A stretch of DNA of 64,000 nucleotides from NCBI GenBank assembly GCA_035771165.1, contig JAWNZC010000001.1, positions 2,846,001-2,910,000 on the forward strand, written 5' to 3'. This document shows, piece by piece, positions 10,924 to 21,850 of the stretch; within the stretch, counting starts at the first letter, position 1; each line of letters starts with the position of its first letter. This stretch comes from Paragorgia papillata. Its lineage: Eukaryota; Cnidaria; Anthozoa; Scleralcyonacea; Coralliidae. The translations under genes and the position numbers were made by a program. The notes under the pieces are model-generated. The model was not told the origin of the DNA. It saw only the letters and a program-made list of their open reading frames with translations, and made no database searches.

Positions 10924-11254
10924 AATGTCTGTGCTATAAAGTGTCTAGAACTTAATTGATATTATCCAATTTGTGCGCCAGTCCGTCTGGTACTATCGAA
11001 ATCGAAAAGGAGAGCCGGCTGGCTACCAGTTATTCAGTTAATTCATTTCAAGACATCGTGAAAGTCTTGGTACCTTTTGCAACTTCAACACGAGAAGCGC
11101 TTGTCGTCGTTCTGATATTCTGTCGCCATCACCTGGATCAGTGAATGCCGTGAATTAACAAACACCCAATCTCGAATAATCAGATTTATCAATGTTTCTT
11201 GTAAAATCAAAGTTATGTTTGTCTTCCACAAATTAACTGTGGTTGTCAGTATCC
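10924..11254. other. Non-coding stretch, nothing recognised
   Basis: No supported gene or repeat is seen. Confidence 0.4.
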
Positions 11255-12085
11255 AATCCAATCTCGTACCCAGAGCCTGCGATCCTTTTGGTCATTACCA
11301 AAGATCAGAGGCTCTGGGAAACTCCGATGAAACTTGTAATCTGATTGGTTAGTTTAAAAACAGTAAAATTTCAAATAATGTGCACGTTGCTAACTTGTTT
11401 AATCGATTTCTCGACGTTTTGTAACACATAATTATACACGATAGACCCAAAATACAATTGAGCACATGAAATAATTAAAAACGGCAAAAAGTTAGAACTA
11501 TTAATAGTTTATACAAGTTAGAACTATTATTATGCTCCTGCTTCGTCGCCAAACAAACATCCATCGTCTGACTCGTCTCATAATTCTTCGCAGTTCCGTC
11601 TCAGAACTTTAAAATTATATTAGAGAATACAAGGTCGATGTAGTTTAGCCAAAATTCCTGACAGAAAGTACAATTCCTTACCTGAGCGGCTGAGCCGATC
11701 ACTGCCGAGTGCCGATGGCGACACGGACATATAAAACACTCTCGTTAAATCGCCCAGTTGACGATTTAGAGGAAAGCTAAGAAAGACCATTTGTATTGTA
11801 GCGCTTTGTCAAGAGCTTTGTAAAACATACTGGGCCATTCTTTATCGGTAAACAAATATTTTCCTTGGTCTTCGAACAAGCTAAAGATCGTCGATGACAG
11901 TAACAAATTATAGGGAACTGGGAACCAGAGGACTGGGAACAAAAATCCAATTTTGGGGTCTTTTTCAGCGGAGTTTCCCAGAGCCTCCGTTCCTTGGTAA
12001 TGACCAAAAGGATCGCAGGCTCTGGGTACGAGATTGTATCAGTGAACTCTATATAAAGACTGGAACGATACCTACAAACCAAATT
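11255..12085. mobile_element. Inverted-repeat element with CTCGTACCCAGAGCC ends
   Basis: The left arm at about 11,255-11,330 (CTCGTACCCAGAGCCTGCG, then TGGTCATTACCAA) is repeated inverted at about 11,963-12,040. The intervening ~630 bp has no gene. The AACTCTATATAAAGACTGG stretch beyond the right arm recurs inverted at about 13,000-13,020, linking this element to the next one. Confidence 0.6.
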
Positions 12086-12985
12086 TTGAAGCCGTCATGG
12101 AGGCTGACATGCAGGGCGGCCCCAGTCCTCTTTATATGTAAGAAAATCTTTATTTTTAAGTTATATTTTGTTATGAACCAATTACAAAGAAATGCAAACA
12201 TGCTACAGTAATATATACTTCTTCTAAAGGCTTTTAGCAGCAAAAACGTAGCTTGAATATTTGACAAAAAAACACATTTTGAGTCCGAAACCGCGCGGGT
12301 CTCTTGATTTTTTGTAGGGGAGCTACAAGTGTTGAGTCAGTTGAGGTATCAAAAGTCAAGAAAAAAGTCTATAAACTATCTTGAATCAAATAAAGATAGC
12401 ATTAATCAGGGCTAAGGCCTACTGAAATCTAGTGGATATAATCTGTCGAGCGTATGGATGTTGACATGATCAATAAAAACCATAAATATTAAATTTTCTG
12501 AACAGTCAAAAAATCGAACAAAACACAGAAATACGAACCGACAGTGTTTTAAAGGCATCAAAGATCAAAATATATGTGGTCTTACAATGATTCAAAAGGT
12601 ATGAGGAGACTATTCATAAGAGCAAAGGCACAGCTTGATAGGGTTGCAAGAATTCATAAAATAAAGACGAATAAATACTAAATATAACCTGAATTTTCGT
12701 CAGGACGAGTTTCCATCAATCCAAGCAAAATTTTGCTTTCGTTTGACAATATATTTCCTGCTTCAATCTATTTTTGCCAGCAAACATACCTCAGACAGAA
12801 AGGACAATAATTCTAATACATACTGACTTCGTTATAGCAATTCAAATGAAGTTCAACTACAAAAAAATAAAAAATTCTCGCTGGGCCATTGTCTGTTTTC
12901 TACCGCTCCTTGGACGTTGGTCAGACGTTCATGTGTTGCCCCCAGCAGCCTGAAGTTTGGCTTCATCCAATCATAGGGCCGACCT
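12086..12985. other. Non-coding stretch, no gene supported
   Basis: AT-rich sequence. Frames near 12,049-12,267 and 12,889-13,266 run through repeats and show no protein family. Confidence 0.4.
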
Positions 12986-12989
12986 TATG

Positions 12990-13266
12990 GAGGTATCGTT
13001 CCAGTCTTTATATAGAGTTCACTGGATTGTATCTAATCCAATCTCGAGCTCGTTCCCAGAGCCCACGTTCCCCTTACCCAGCGGGCGGGAAACGAGAGGC
13101 TCTGGGATATCCGTTCACGCCATCACAGGATTTTTGTTATCCGGAAGAAGAGTTATATAGAGTTCACTGTGTTCATCAGCCAATGAAATATCGATGTGAA
13201 ACGGATTACCCAGAGTCTCTCGTTTCCCGGGTGGGGAACGTGGGCTCTGGGAACGAGATTGTATAA
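12990..13266. mobile_element. Second element of the CTCGTTCCCAGAGCC inverted-repeat family
   Basis: CTCGTTCCCAGAGCCCACGT near 13,050 is repeated inverted as ACGTGGGCTCTGGGAACGAG near 13,238-13,258. An inner pair, GGGAAACGAGAGGCTCTGGG and its complement, is also present. Isolated ends of the family appear near 13,878 and 15,568. Confidence 0.6.
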
Positions 13267-13309
13267 TTGGTGCATTAAAACTGCAGAGACGTTAGCATGC
13301 ATCGCTGAA

Positions 13310-13592
13310 TTGTTTCGGGAAACTGACATGTTGCTAAGCGGAAACTGCCAAGTTTACTAAGGCCAAACGGCATTGTTTCTTCGCGCAAACGTCGCGTTGG
13401 GTTTGTCAGCGTAATGGCCGATCGGAAAAACGCTGTGGAGTTCTTAGCTTCACTTGACGAAGATTTAATTGTGTATAAGGATGAGTTAAAGAAACGTGGC
13501 GCTCGTTTCAAATTGAAACAATACCGTTTGGCCTTAGTAACTTTACAATTTCCGCTTAGCAACATGTTAGTTTCCCGCGTGAAACGTGTATC
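13310..13592. repeat. Palindromic element with about 70-bp arms around a small open frame
   Basis: The left arm (about 13,314-13,385, containing ACATGTTGCTAAGCGGAAA and ACTAAGGCCAAACGG) is repeated inverted at about 13,520-13,592. The loop carries an ATG at 13,414 whose 80-residue frame (MADRKNAVEFLASLDEDL...) extends into the right arm. The frame could be a captured first exon, but I recognise no domain. Confidence 0.6.
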
Positions 13593-14990
13593 GTCAAATT
13601 ACGCGTGTCCACGCTCAAACCGGAACCGTAGTATGTTCAATCAACCGTTGCAATGATCTGTGTGTCATGACGTCATTAAACGTACTCAACCGTATATTCC
13701 GTAATAACATGACAATATTTGCATAACAACATAATGGAAATAATTGGATGGCCGGATTGCAGCAAGGGAAACTAAATTCCCATATAAATGCTGCACTCCT
13801 TACTTATAAACTTATTATAAAGAAAAACAAAAACAAACAACCCTTTTACAAATTAGGCGGGGTGGGGGTATGGCTATTTCCAACCTCGTTCCCAGGGCCT
13901 TTTTGAAATTGGCGGGGCGGGGAAAGGCCCTGGTTGATCGGTTTTCTTAAATATTCCTCGCAAACACAATTAATGCAAAGCTTCAATGGATTTGGTCATC
14001 ACTCGTAATCGACAATAGCTCATAATCCGTCCACGTTAAATACCTTGATCTGTTCTTATAGTGGTGGATGACGTCATGACGTATTGACGTGGAAAACTAT
14101 TGAACCGACTCTTGAAGAAAATAATTTGCGCTCGGAGTTCAATCTGCCGTCTCTGTGGCGGTTATTCGGTTAATACAAAAGCTGTCATATGGCTCGGGTA
14201 TTCAGTAAAAACTAGGATTTATGTGCAAATGTGCAGAATATAATACTTGTCGGATTAAGATCACCAAGGACGATTCGAGTTCAAAGTTGATAAGCAGAAA
14301 GTGCGAGCAAGCCGCAAGGTATTTGTTTTCAACATGAGCGAATTTAGACAAAAGGGCCAAAATATGCAAATTATGATAAACGTTGTGTAGCCACAGACCA
14401 AGTGTTATAATAAGAGCAGTACAAAATCATTTAATTTTGAGAGCACATATGTACGAGTTTGGCATTTTATATGTTCACTCAGTACAGATAAAAATAATTG
14501 TGTGTCTTGTGAGTTGTGAGGATTTATTAATAGAGAGCTTAAGCAACAGACGTTTTACAGCCACGGACGGCGTTTTAATTCAATAGCATTTTTCATTCAA
14601 AACAATGATAATGAGCAATTTAAAATTCCAACAGCAAAGTGAACGCCGTCGTCGTTCCACACAAGACGTCATTGAGAGCATTTTCACGTTCTTGAGACGA
14701 CGGGAACATCTAGAACGTTGAGGCCTGTCATCGTTGTTTTACTATGTACAATGAGACATACTTTTAAAGTAGGCTGAAACTTGTATTTTAAGGGTGATTA
14801 TTCATAGCCTTTGTTTTGGGTAAAAAAAGTATTTTCAAAGAATACGCGGTTCAGTAGTTCTGTATTGTATTCCTGTTCTTCCGGTCACCGTCCGTGTCTC
14901 AAAAACGCCTAATATGCTTAAGCTCTCTAATACCATCAACGCCGACGCGAGTATCACATTTTGAATTTTTAGTCTGAAAAAGTCTGTAGA
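13593..14990. other. Non-coding stretch, nothing recognised
   Basis: No supported gene is seen. One end of the CTCGTTCCCAG family is at about 13,878. Confidence 0.4.
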
Positions 14991-14999
14991 ACGAATAAT

Positions 15000-15365
15000 T
15001 TTTTTTCCGGAAAAATCATGTTTGTTAATTTTTAAAAAATTTCGTTCTACAGATTTTTTTTGAAATCGGCCTATTGATTACTCATACTTCAAGAAAAGTT
15101 TTAATGAAAAAACAATTGGGGGTCACCAAAGTTTTTTTCGAATTAAACTGGTTTGAAGGGTAATTGACTGCCATTTTGAAATGTCATTGTTGCCATAGCA
15201 ACACCTGTTGCTATTTATTTGGTAACAGTTTTTGATTGTCAGACTGTTTAACTATGCATAACATTTAGTTTTATTCTTTTCTCGAATTGTTTAATCATGT
15301 GTTTTAGACTCTCAAACTTGTATTTTCCATTTTTCAAGAAACTGTATGGAGCCACCTTAAAATGT
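15000..15365 (+). repeat. Dispersed repeat shared with 29.1-29.4 kb
   Basis: From about 15,045 to 15,360 the sequence (TCGGCCTATTGATTACTCAT, TTGTTGCCATAGCAACA and so on) is nearly the same as 29,085-29,400. A more diverged relative is at about 32,150-32,345. It has no coding capacity. Confidence 0.7.
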
Positions 15366-15681
15366 AGTCCTCAAAGGCTAATATTTATAGTGGTTAATAA
15401 AGTTTTTAAATAAATTTAGTCACACATCTAATATTAAAAGATATATTAAAACAATGCGGATATGCCAACAAAAAATACATAAACTGCACGGAGATATTAT
15501 GAACGCTATATTTTTAGCATGTCGTTTCTCTTGATATAAAAATATAAATATATCTGATGCCAGGGTAATCTCGTTCCCAGAGCCAAAGATACAGTATACA
15601 AAACTTCTTCATTTGTTTTTATAAATCCATGCAAAATAATTCATTCGAACGGCTTCGCATCGTCATTCATGCAAATTTATA

Positions 15682-17214
15682 TTATTGTTTCTTTATCTTT
15701 TCCTTTCTCTGACAGCAACGGTAGAAGCAGAAACAAACCAACTTGATGAAAATAAAGAGCAGAATATGCCAAACTAGAAAACAAACAGCCAAGATATCCA
15801 AGCCCAAGTACTGCCAGAGAGGAATGTCTTGTCCCCAAGATCTCAGATGATCTGCACCAAAGGTAAGTACATGATTAATCCAGAATGCTGCTTCCTCTAC
15901 AGGTGGGACTCTCTCTGCTCGCATGGTGGCTGAAGCTTTCTGTATGCGTGCTCTGTATTCAGGGTTGGTAATCACCTCATCAATAGCGGAAACTAATTCC
16001 TCTACGACAAAAGTCTTTAGATCTAATCTTAATCCAAAACCTTTTCGAACAACCCTCGCGGCGTTGTGCGGTTGTTCGGCAAATAAAGGAAATCCAATCA
16101 TTGGAACCCCAGCAAGCACTGCCTCCTGTTGACCATTGGCTCCACAGTGTGTGATAAACAGTCGCGTGTTTTTATGACGTAGCAGATCATACTGAGGAAG
16201 CCAGTCGCTAAACAAAAATTTATCGGAGTCAGTGGAGTCGGCCATTGAGTATCGTATTACAAAACTATATTTTGTTTGCTTAAATGCTGTGAGAAGGTTG
16301 TTCAATATCTCAACGGGCACAGAATTCAAAATGCTTCCAAAAGACACAATGACCACACCATCTTTTGCATTGTCCATAAACGACTGGAACTCTTGCGGTA
16401 GTGGTTTTAGTGTCGATGCCAGTAAGTTACTCACTCGCTTCACGTTAGGCATGATTGGGGCATTGTAATCTAGGATTCCGTCTTCTGTGACAATCCAGAG
16501 CAGAGCTTTAGCCTGGAGATCACGCAAAGAGATGGACGGTTTGTCCGGAGCGTAGTCACTCACAGCTGTCGGGTAGCTGAAGGGATCGAAGAAGTACAGG
16601 ATAAATTCCATAAGGGTATTGATTAACCTTTGTCGGAATGTCATTTGATCTGTGAAGCCAAGACCTTTGTTCGGAACTGCAGATGGTAATATTGGAACAC
16701 GTTGGTATTGAGGCTGCGACACTGATCCCATAAACACGAACGGAATATCCAACTTGTAAGGAATGATGGTTAACATTCTAGCTGGCGGATTTGAGTCCAA
16801 GATAATTAGGTCTGGTCTGTGAGCTTGAATGTCTTCGAGAAGTCGTTGGTCTGTGAGAATCGAGTTCGATAACCTCTTTAGGGCATCTTTGATTAAACTT
16901 TGTGGCTTTCCGTGGAATAGACTTTCTAAGAGAATTTTCTCCATTTTTTCGTCGGCCTCAAGGTATCCCGAGCCATCGTAGATCAACAAGTTCACGCCTT
17001 TGTGCTCAAGTTTTTCCCGTATTTGAGGCGGGATAGCTATGGTTACATTGTGACCTTGATCTTGTAACACTTTACCAACGTTGGCAGGTCCGGTCATGTG
17101 GCTGAACGATGGAAGGCATAAGATTAAGATGTTCGCTGCTGAGCTCCCTTGAACAGTGGTAAAGATTAGAAACAGGACGACTGCAGACGCTCTCTGAATG
17201 TACTGGCTAACCAT
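15682..17214 (-). CDS. UDP-glucuronosyltransferase, paralogue 2 (catalytic His present)
   Basis: A 510-residue intronless UGT, ER-bound like paralogue 1. The order is signal peptide (about 9-26), acceptor domain with H39 in the FSHMTG motif, Asp in ILDS, donor-binding signature THCGANGQQEA with FAEQPHNAARVV, membrane helix near the C terminus, and a tail ending KIKKQ that fits KxKxx ER retrieval. All residues expected for O-glucuronidation are present. The N-terminal acceptor domain differs clearly from paralogue 1, while the last ~65 residues and the 3' coding DNA are almost identical. This is usual for UGT clusters, where the acceptor half diversifies, and it could also reflect gene conversion. 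The two genes are in the same orientation 10.4 kb apart, so a tandem duplication is likely. Confidence 0.95.
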   Translation of the reverse strand: MVSQYIQRASAVVLFLIFTTVQGSSAANILILCLPSFSHMTGPANVGKVLQDQGHNVTIAIPPQIREKLEHKGVNLLIYDGSGYLEADEKMEKILLESLFHGKPQSLIKDALKRLSNSILTDQRLLEDIQAHRPDLIILDSNPPARMLTIIPYKLDIPFVFMGSVSQPQYQRVPILPSAVPNKGLGFTDQMTFRQRLINTLMEFILYFFDPFSYPTAVSDYAPDKPSISLRDLQAKALLWIVTEDGILDYNAPIMPNVKRVSNLLASTLKPLPQEFQSFMDNAKDGVVIVSFGSILNSVPVEILNNLLTAFKQTKYSFVIRYSMADSTDSDKFLFSDWLPQYDLLRHKNTRLFITHCGANGQQEAVLAGVPMIGFPLFAEQPHNAARVVRKGFGLRLDLKTFVVEELVSAIDEVITNPEYRARIQKASATMRAERVPPVEEAAFWINHVLTFGADHLRSWGQDIPLWQYLGLDILAVCFLVWHILLFIFIKLVCFCFYRCCQRKEKIKKQ

Positions 17215-17925
17215 CGCTTAAAACACGAATACTATGTATTTAGTTGAAGTAACCCAACCTGTACTTGTAGCGAAATATACTGTGCGCTCAGTTGAAACTG
17301 GTCTTAGTTATCAAAGCCAAAGGAAATCTCGTCGTTATATTATACCAAGGCACGCTGTGATGAAATACGGTGAAGAAAAATATTATGCAATCAAGCAATA
17401 CAGAACAATTATACACTTTGGAATGAGACCGCCTGGAGTGGAAGATATTACTATGGAAACAGAAACATGGGGTTAACTGTCAAATGTAAAACGATTGACG
17501 ATTTGACGGACGGTGGATCCGTGGATGTTGTAAAAAGGAACGATATACATAGACAAGAAGCAGTAATGGAGAAGGGAAATATACTGCAAATAGCAACGTA
17601 GATATTCTATTATGTTTGTGAAAACCTTAATAGTTTATTGATTTTTATTAATACTGCGGATGCGAATCGGATTTCATCGAGTTCGTCATACCCAACGCTG
17701 TCCGACCTGACGCTAAGTTCACAGTTGTTACAGTTGTATGAGAATTGTTTATATATTTTGATTTATTTCCCAATATCTATGCAATAATAGTATAAATTAA
17801 CTAAAACATATATTCGGAACGGAGAACTAAAATAAACCCAAAGGGCTTTTGAAGTTGAGGCTACGTTTACACGGTACCGGACGAAATTCGAGACCGGTTG
17901 CGAATTCGTCGGTACGTGTAAACGG
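17215..17925. other. 5' flank of UGT gene 2; no further gene seen
   Basis: The 80-residue frame at 17,234-17,476 has no domain. No clear promoter element is visible. Confidence 0.4.
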
Positions 17926-17929
17926 GAGC

Positions 17930-18070
17930 CGGTTTTCCGCTTGCGAATTTTTTCGCGCGAATTGAATTTTTCTTTTGTCTTATGAACTCTCGGCTGGAAC
18001 TAATTAGAAGTCTATTCAATATTTACAATAGAAATGTCGATTCACGCGAAAAAAATCGTAAGTACAAAAC
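17930..18070. mobile_element. Palindromic MITE, family A, copy 3
   Basis: It shares TTTTTCTTTTGTCTTATGA, AACTAATTAGAA and AGAAATGTCGATTCACGCG with the copies at 0.9 and 8.2 kb, and its ends are inverted (TTTTTTCGCGCGAA and TTCACGCGAAAAAA). Confidence 0.65.
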
Positions 18071-18184
18071 CGCGGCTTCAGAGTTGTTCTCCTATGTTGC
18101 GGTGCCTTGACGAGTAGCCGCTGAACGACTGGCTCGTTAGGTAGCTGTCACTTTTTTGTGTGGGGTGAGCTAGGTCTTGGAACG

Positions 18185-18865
18185 AGAATACAAGCGATGT
18201 TTTTGACGCCTAAGGATTTTGACGGTTTTTTGACGATATCATGTTCGTGAAGAAAAGTATTGAGCATTCCGCACTAATTGTGGAGCCCTTACGGCTGACG
18301 TGCTAGCAGCTACAATCATGGCCAAAAACCCTAGGACAGTTCGTAAAAACCACTCCGCATTCGAAGTTGCCCCCCCCCCCCTTCAATGTTGCCATTGTAT
18401 TGCTCTTTCTCGTCGTTACTGATATCACACCAACTACAAAATGAAAGAACATTGATGGAGGGGGGAGGGGAGGGATTGTTAGGTAAGGATTCAAGGCGCC
18501 GATATATTATAGTTTTTCTTGTGTGAGGCTACCAGACTCTTCATTTACACTGCTGTCCCAATTGTTTATGACCATGATTGTAGCTTGTATAAGTTTGTGC
18601 AGAATATGATAGCCACAGGCACGCAATCGTCATAGGCTCTGGCATTGTCGCATTGAGAGTGGAAGCGATCGGGTGTTTTTGACGCGAGGGATTTTGACGG
18701 CTTTTTGACGATCTCCGTGAAGCGAAGTGTTCCGCTTAGCGGCCGGCTAGATCGTCAATCTGACGGAATCGTACGCCATAGGCCGTGGCACCCGTAAGCC
18801 ACGGACACAGAAGCGTGGGCCTCGGGAACGAGAATACAAGCGACGTTTTTGACGCCAAACAGTGC
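18185..18865. repeat. Repeat block with GTTTTTGACGCC / TTTTGACGG motifs
   Basis: GAACGAGAATACAAGCGA followed by TGTTTTTGACGCC occurs near 18,180-18,212 and 18,825-18,853, and a related segment is near 18,665-18,720. These look like pieces of one element broken by other sequence. A poly-C tract lies at 18,371-18,381. Confidence 0.5.
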
Positions 18866-19009
18866 ACTGCTCTTTAGCACTGTGTCAGGTTGGCTGAATG
18901 TTTCCATTTTCTTAATTGTCATATTTTCAAAAACTCGTTAATAATTCATGAGGAAAACACAACGGAAATCAGTACCATGTCCGTGGTTTTATATCTGATA
19001 AAGAAACCT

Positions 19010-19760
19010 CCTGATTTACATGAACTTTAGCTTTGATTTTCTCGGCTTAGACAACGTTATTTTTCAAACTTACTACGCCAATGAACTTACCAAATGGGTC
19101 GTTTTTGAAGCTATTTAAAACATTCGTAGTACGTGTTTTATCAGATCTAAAACACTCGGCTATCGTCTCGTGTTTTAAATCTGATAAAACACTGCTGCTC
19201 ATGTTTTAAATATTATACAATATACAATATAGCTACAATATACAATATATACTACATACTGTCTATATACTATATACTAAAAACTATATACTATATGTAC
19301 TATTTAAAACACGTTCTGCGAGTGTTTTGAATGGCTTAAAAAACGATCACCATTGGCATTTGGTAAGTTCGTTGGCGTAGTAATTTTGAAAAATAACGTT
19401 GTCTAAGGCGAGAAAATCAAAGCTATGTAAATCAGGAGAAAATTTTATCAGATATAAAACCACGATACGGTTATGATTTTTCTTTGTGTTTTCTCATGAA
19501 TTATTAATGAGTTTTTTAAGTACTGTTTACTAAACGAGCAGGAGTGTTTTATCAGATATAAAGACACGAGGCGAAGCCGAGTGTTACTTTTTATATCTGA
19601 TAAAACACTAACTGAGAGTTTATTGAACGGCTTCAAAAACGAACCACTTGGTAAGTTCATTGGCGTAGTAAGTTTGAAAAATAACCTTGTCTAAGCTGAT
19701 AAAATCAAAGCTAGTAAAGTTTATGTAAATCAGGAGGTATCTTTATCACATATAAAGACA
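19010..19760. repeat. Three related segments, direct and inverted, plus TATAC repeats
   Basis: A module containing GCTTTGATTTTCTC, GACAACGTTATTTTTCAAA and TTGGTAAGTTC/GAACTTACCAA occurs near 19,015-19,110, inverted near 19,335-19,440, and again inverted near 19,630-19,735. TACTATATAC microsatellite tracts lie at about 19,205-19,300 and 19,825-19,905. No gene is present. Confidence 0.6.
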
Positions 19761-19904
19761 CTGATTAAACTTTAATTTCTTTTGAATTTTCCACATGAAT
19801 TATTGAGTTTTTGAACTGCATACTATATACCATATACTATATACTATAATACTATAATACTATATACTATATACTATATACTATATACTATACACTATAT
19901 ATAT

Positions 19905-20439
19905 ATATGAGACTTTTTTGATAACAAGAGTTATCAAGGTCGAAGTCTATGTTATCTGCCAAAGGCTGAGGCTGATAATGCGACCTTGATAATGGAGACC
20001 TTGATAATTCTTGATATCAAATTCAATAATTGTTTTATTATATATTTTCACTTGAAAATATAAAGAAAATCACTCCCTCAAAAAACGAGAGCTTGATCGC
20101 GAGTTCTGTATACATTAAGGTGGTAATGCCAGGAGAGAATTGGGTTTATTAGAAGTAATATTGGGCATTTCGCTCGATTAAATTGCATGTTCTAGGGATT
20201 TTTGGTGAAGGAAAATTCGAGTGTAGAATATATACAACCCGTTTAACCGGTTCTCGTTTTGTTTTCTGCTCTGATTGGGACTGGGGCTCTGCTCGTAGGG
20301 TATGGTCCGAACATTTTCGTAGTGGAAGTAGCTTGAGCATTTTTTGGAGAACAAAAAAGTAATGAACTTCTCGTCCAAAAGCTCGTCGTAATAGTTGCAT
20401 GTATACGATCTATCCAGCCGCTGTAAAGTTCGTTCAAAA
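19905..20439. other. Non-coding stretch containing a solo MITE end
   Basis: At about 20,187-20,237 the segment TTCTAGGGATTTTTGGTGAAGGAAAATTCGAGTG matches the terminal repeat of the element at 63,076-63,326. Nothing else is recognised. Overlapping minus-strand frames here are probably 3' UTR or non-coding. Confidence 0.5.
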
Positions 20440-20550
20440 TTATTCATGACTCCAATCTTTACTTGGATCTTCCCTTCTCTCCCAAACAGAGTGGGCGAAT
20501 TTTCCTGACTCTTTTTTTAATTCTTCCTGCCTTCTGGAAATGAGATGGTC
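20440..20550 (-). CDS. Probable last exon of a PANTS/C22orf39-like (DUF3128) gene
   Basis: On the minus strand a TTTTCTCCAG acceptor precedes 36 codons in phase 0 ending in TAA. The encoded tail contains the pattern SVWERREDPSKDW, which resembles the conserved C-terminal W..R..P..DW of C22orf39 (PANTS, a short Cys-rich protein with DUF3128). It is grouped with the exons at 23,408-23,450 and 23,612-23,671. A middle exon, which should carry a C..W....C segment, was not found between 20,551 and 23,407. Assignment rests on short motifs and splice phase only. Confidence 0.45.
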   Translation of the reverse strand, partial: DHLISRRQEELKKESGKFAHSVWERREDPSKDWSHE

Positions 20551-20683
20551 CTGGAGAAAACAGAATTACATTCAAAATATTTATCTAAAGTGTTCATTTA
20601 GTGCGGATTCACCGAAATCTCAAAATATCAAAAATGGTTCATATGACTAAGTTCGTTCACCAATCCATATTATTTAATACAAC

Positions 20684-21224
20684 TAGAGGTGAGCCGATGT
20701 TAAAAAAAAAGCCGATTGCCGATACCGATTGTTAAGAGGCGATATTTCCCCACCATCGGCCGATTAATCGGCAAAACCGATGTTTGCTAACCTGGTGCTC
20801 AGTGCTCCCGTTTTGTCGTTTTATTCATCTTAAGTTTCGCAATGAGAGGAAGTCATCAAGCCAATTCTCGTATTTTGAGCGCAACAAAACAAACAGAAAA
20901 CAGTCAAGTAGTCAGCAGTTTTCCTTTCTTTAAAATATTTTTGTATCAACAACTCAACAAGCGCAAAAATGCCAAACAAGGTAAAGAATTGAAGTAAACG
21001 ATATACGCCGTACCACAGACGCTCGCTCCCCGATTTTGACGGGAGGGTTGCGGCTGTACACAGCTAGGCTATGATAAACGAGGACGAGAGAGCAGAAATA
21101 CGAGGACGAGAGTCACGAGACAGCCGATCCGATGGTGAAAGGCAATCGACAATCGGTCGATTGTGAGAAAAACTAGCCGTTAATCGGCTCTGCCGATGTT
21201 TTGCCGATGATCGGCTCACCTCTA
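20684..21224. mobile_element. hAT-like non-autonomous element with 8-bp TSD
   Basis: The ends TAGAGGTGAGCCGAT and ATCGGCTCACCTCTA are inverted repeats, and the element is flanked by AATACAAC at 20,676-20,683 and 21,225-21,232. An 8-bp duplication and a TAGAGGTG-type end fit the hAT superfamily. The subterminal regions are rich in CGATCGGC/GCCGAT copies, probable transposase sites. No transposase is encoded. It lies in the putative PANTS-like intron. Confidence 0.85.
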
Positions 21225-21654
21225 AATACAACAATGTTTCTAAGTAGTTGTCGTGCGTGACGGTGCGTCCTCATTAATTTTACCCTGTAGCACGAAATTC
21301 GAAAATTCGGGGAAAACACAGGAAAAAGCGCAGAAAAGCATTTTCGGAAAGAAAGAACAAAATAACATTCGCCAAAAGCAACGTAAACAAACTACCAACT
21401 CTGGCAACATTTTTTGAAAATGAGTTTTATTATAAAACAAAACGAGGAAAAACAAAAGAGAACAACGTAACACACAGTATCTCAAAAACGAAAGCTGTGA
21501 CGAAGGCAAAGGTCTTTAATTAGAATACATCAAACGTGTATCTTTACAATCAAATTACTCCTATAAGGATTTTTCAATGTGGCCGTGTCGAGGCATATCA
21601 AAGGCGCTTTAAGCAGCCGCCATACGACAAAGTTCAGACCACGCATCCCAGCTA

Positions 21655-21850
21655 AGCCATAGGTGTTGATTTTTCGGAGGAAGGAAAACCGGAGAACCCG
21701 GCGCAAAACCCTCGGAGCACAGGAGAGACCAACTAAACTCTGCTCACATGAGTCTCAAGCTCGAGAACGGGGTTGTTCCCAGACGGTCACCCATCCGGGC
21801 TTAACTATTGGTGAGAGGCAGCGCCCTAACAGCACACACCATCCGTGCTC
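21655..21850 (-). mobile_element. 5S rRNA-derived SINE, copy 2
   Basis: Inverted relative to copy 1 at 10 kb: it shares AAAACCGGAGAACCC-like, AGGAGAGACCAACTAAACTC, TTCCCAGAC and GTCACCCATCC segments. Part of the 5S-like head is deleted (the GTACTAACCCC section is missing). Confidence 0.65.

Noticed and set aside
12889..13266. 125-residue plus-strand frame
   Set aside because: Most of it crosses an inverted-repeat element; no protein family is visible.
20149..20447. Three overlapping minus-strand frames of 64-89 residues as separate genes
   Set aside because: They follow the stop of the putative PANTS-like last exon and include a MITE end; they are more likely 3' UTR or non-coding.
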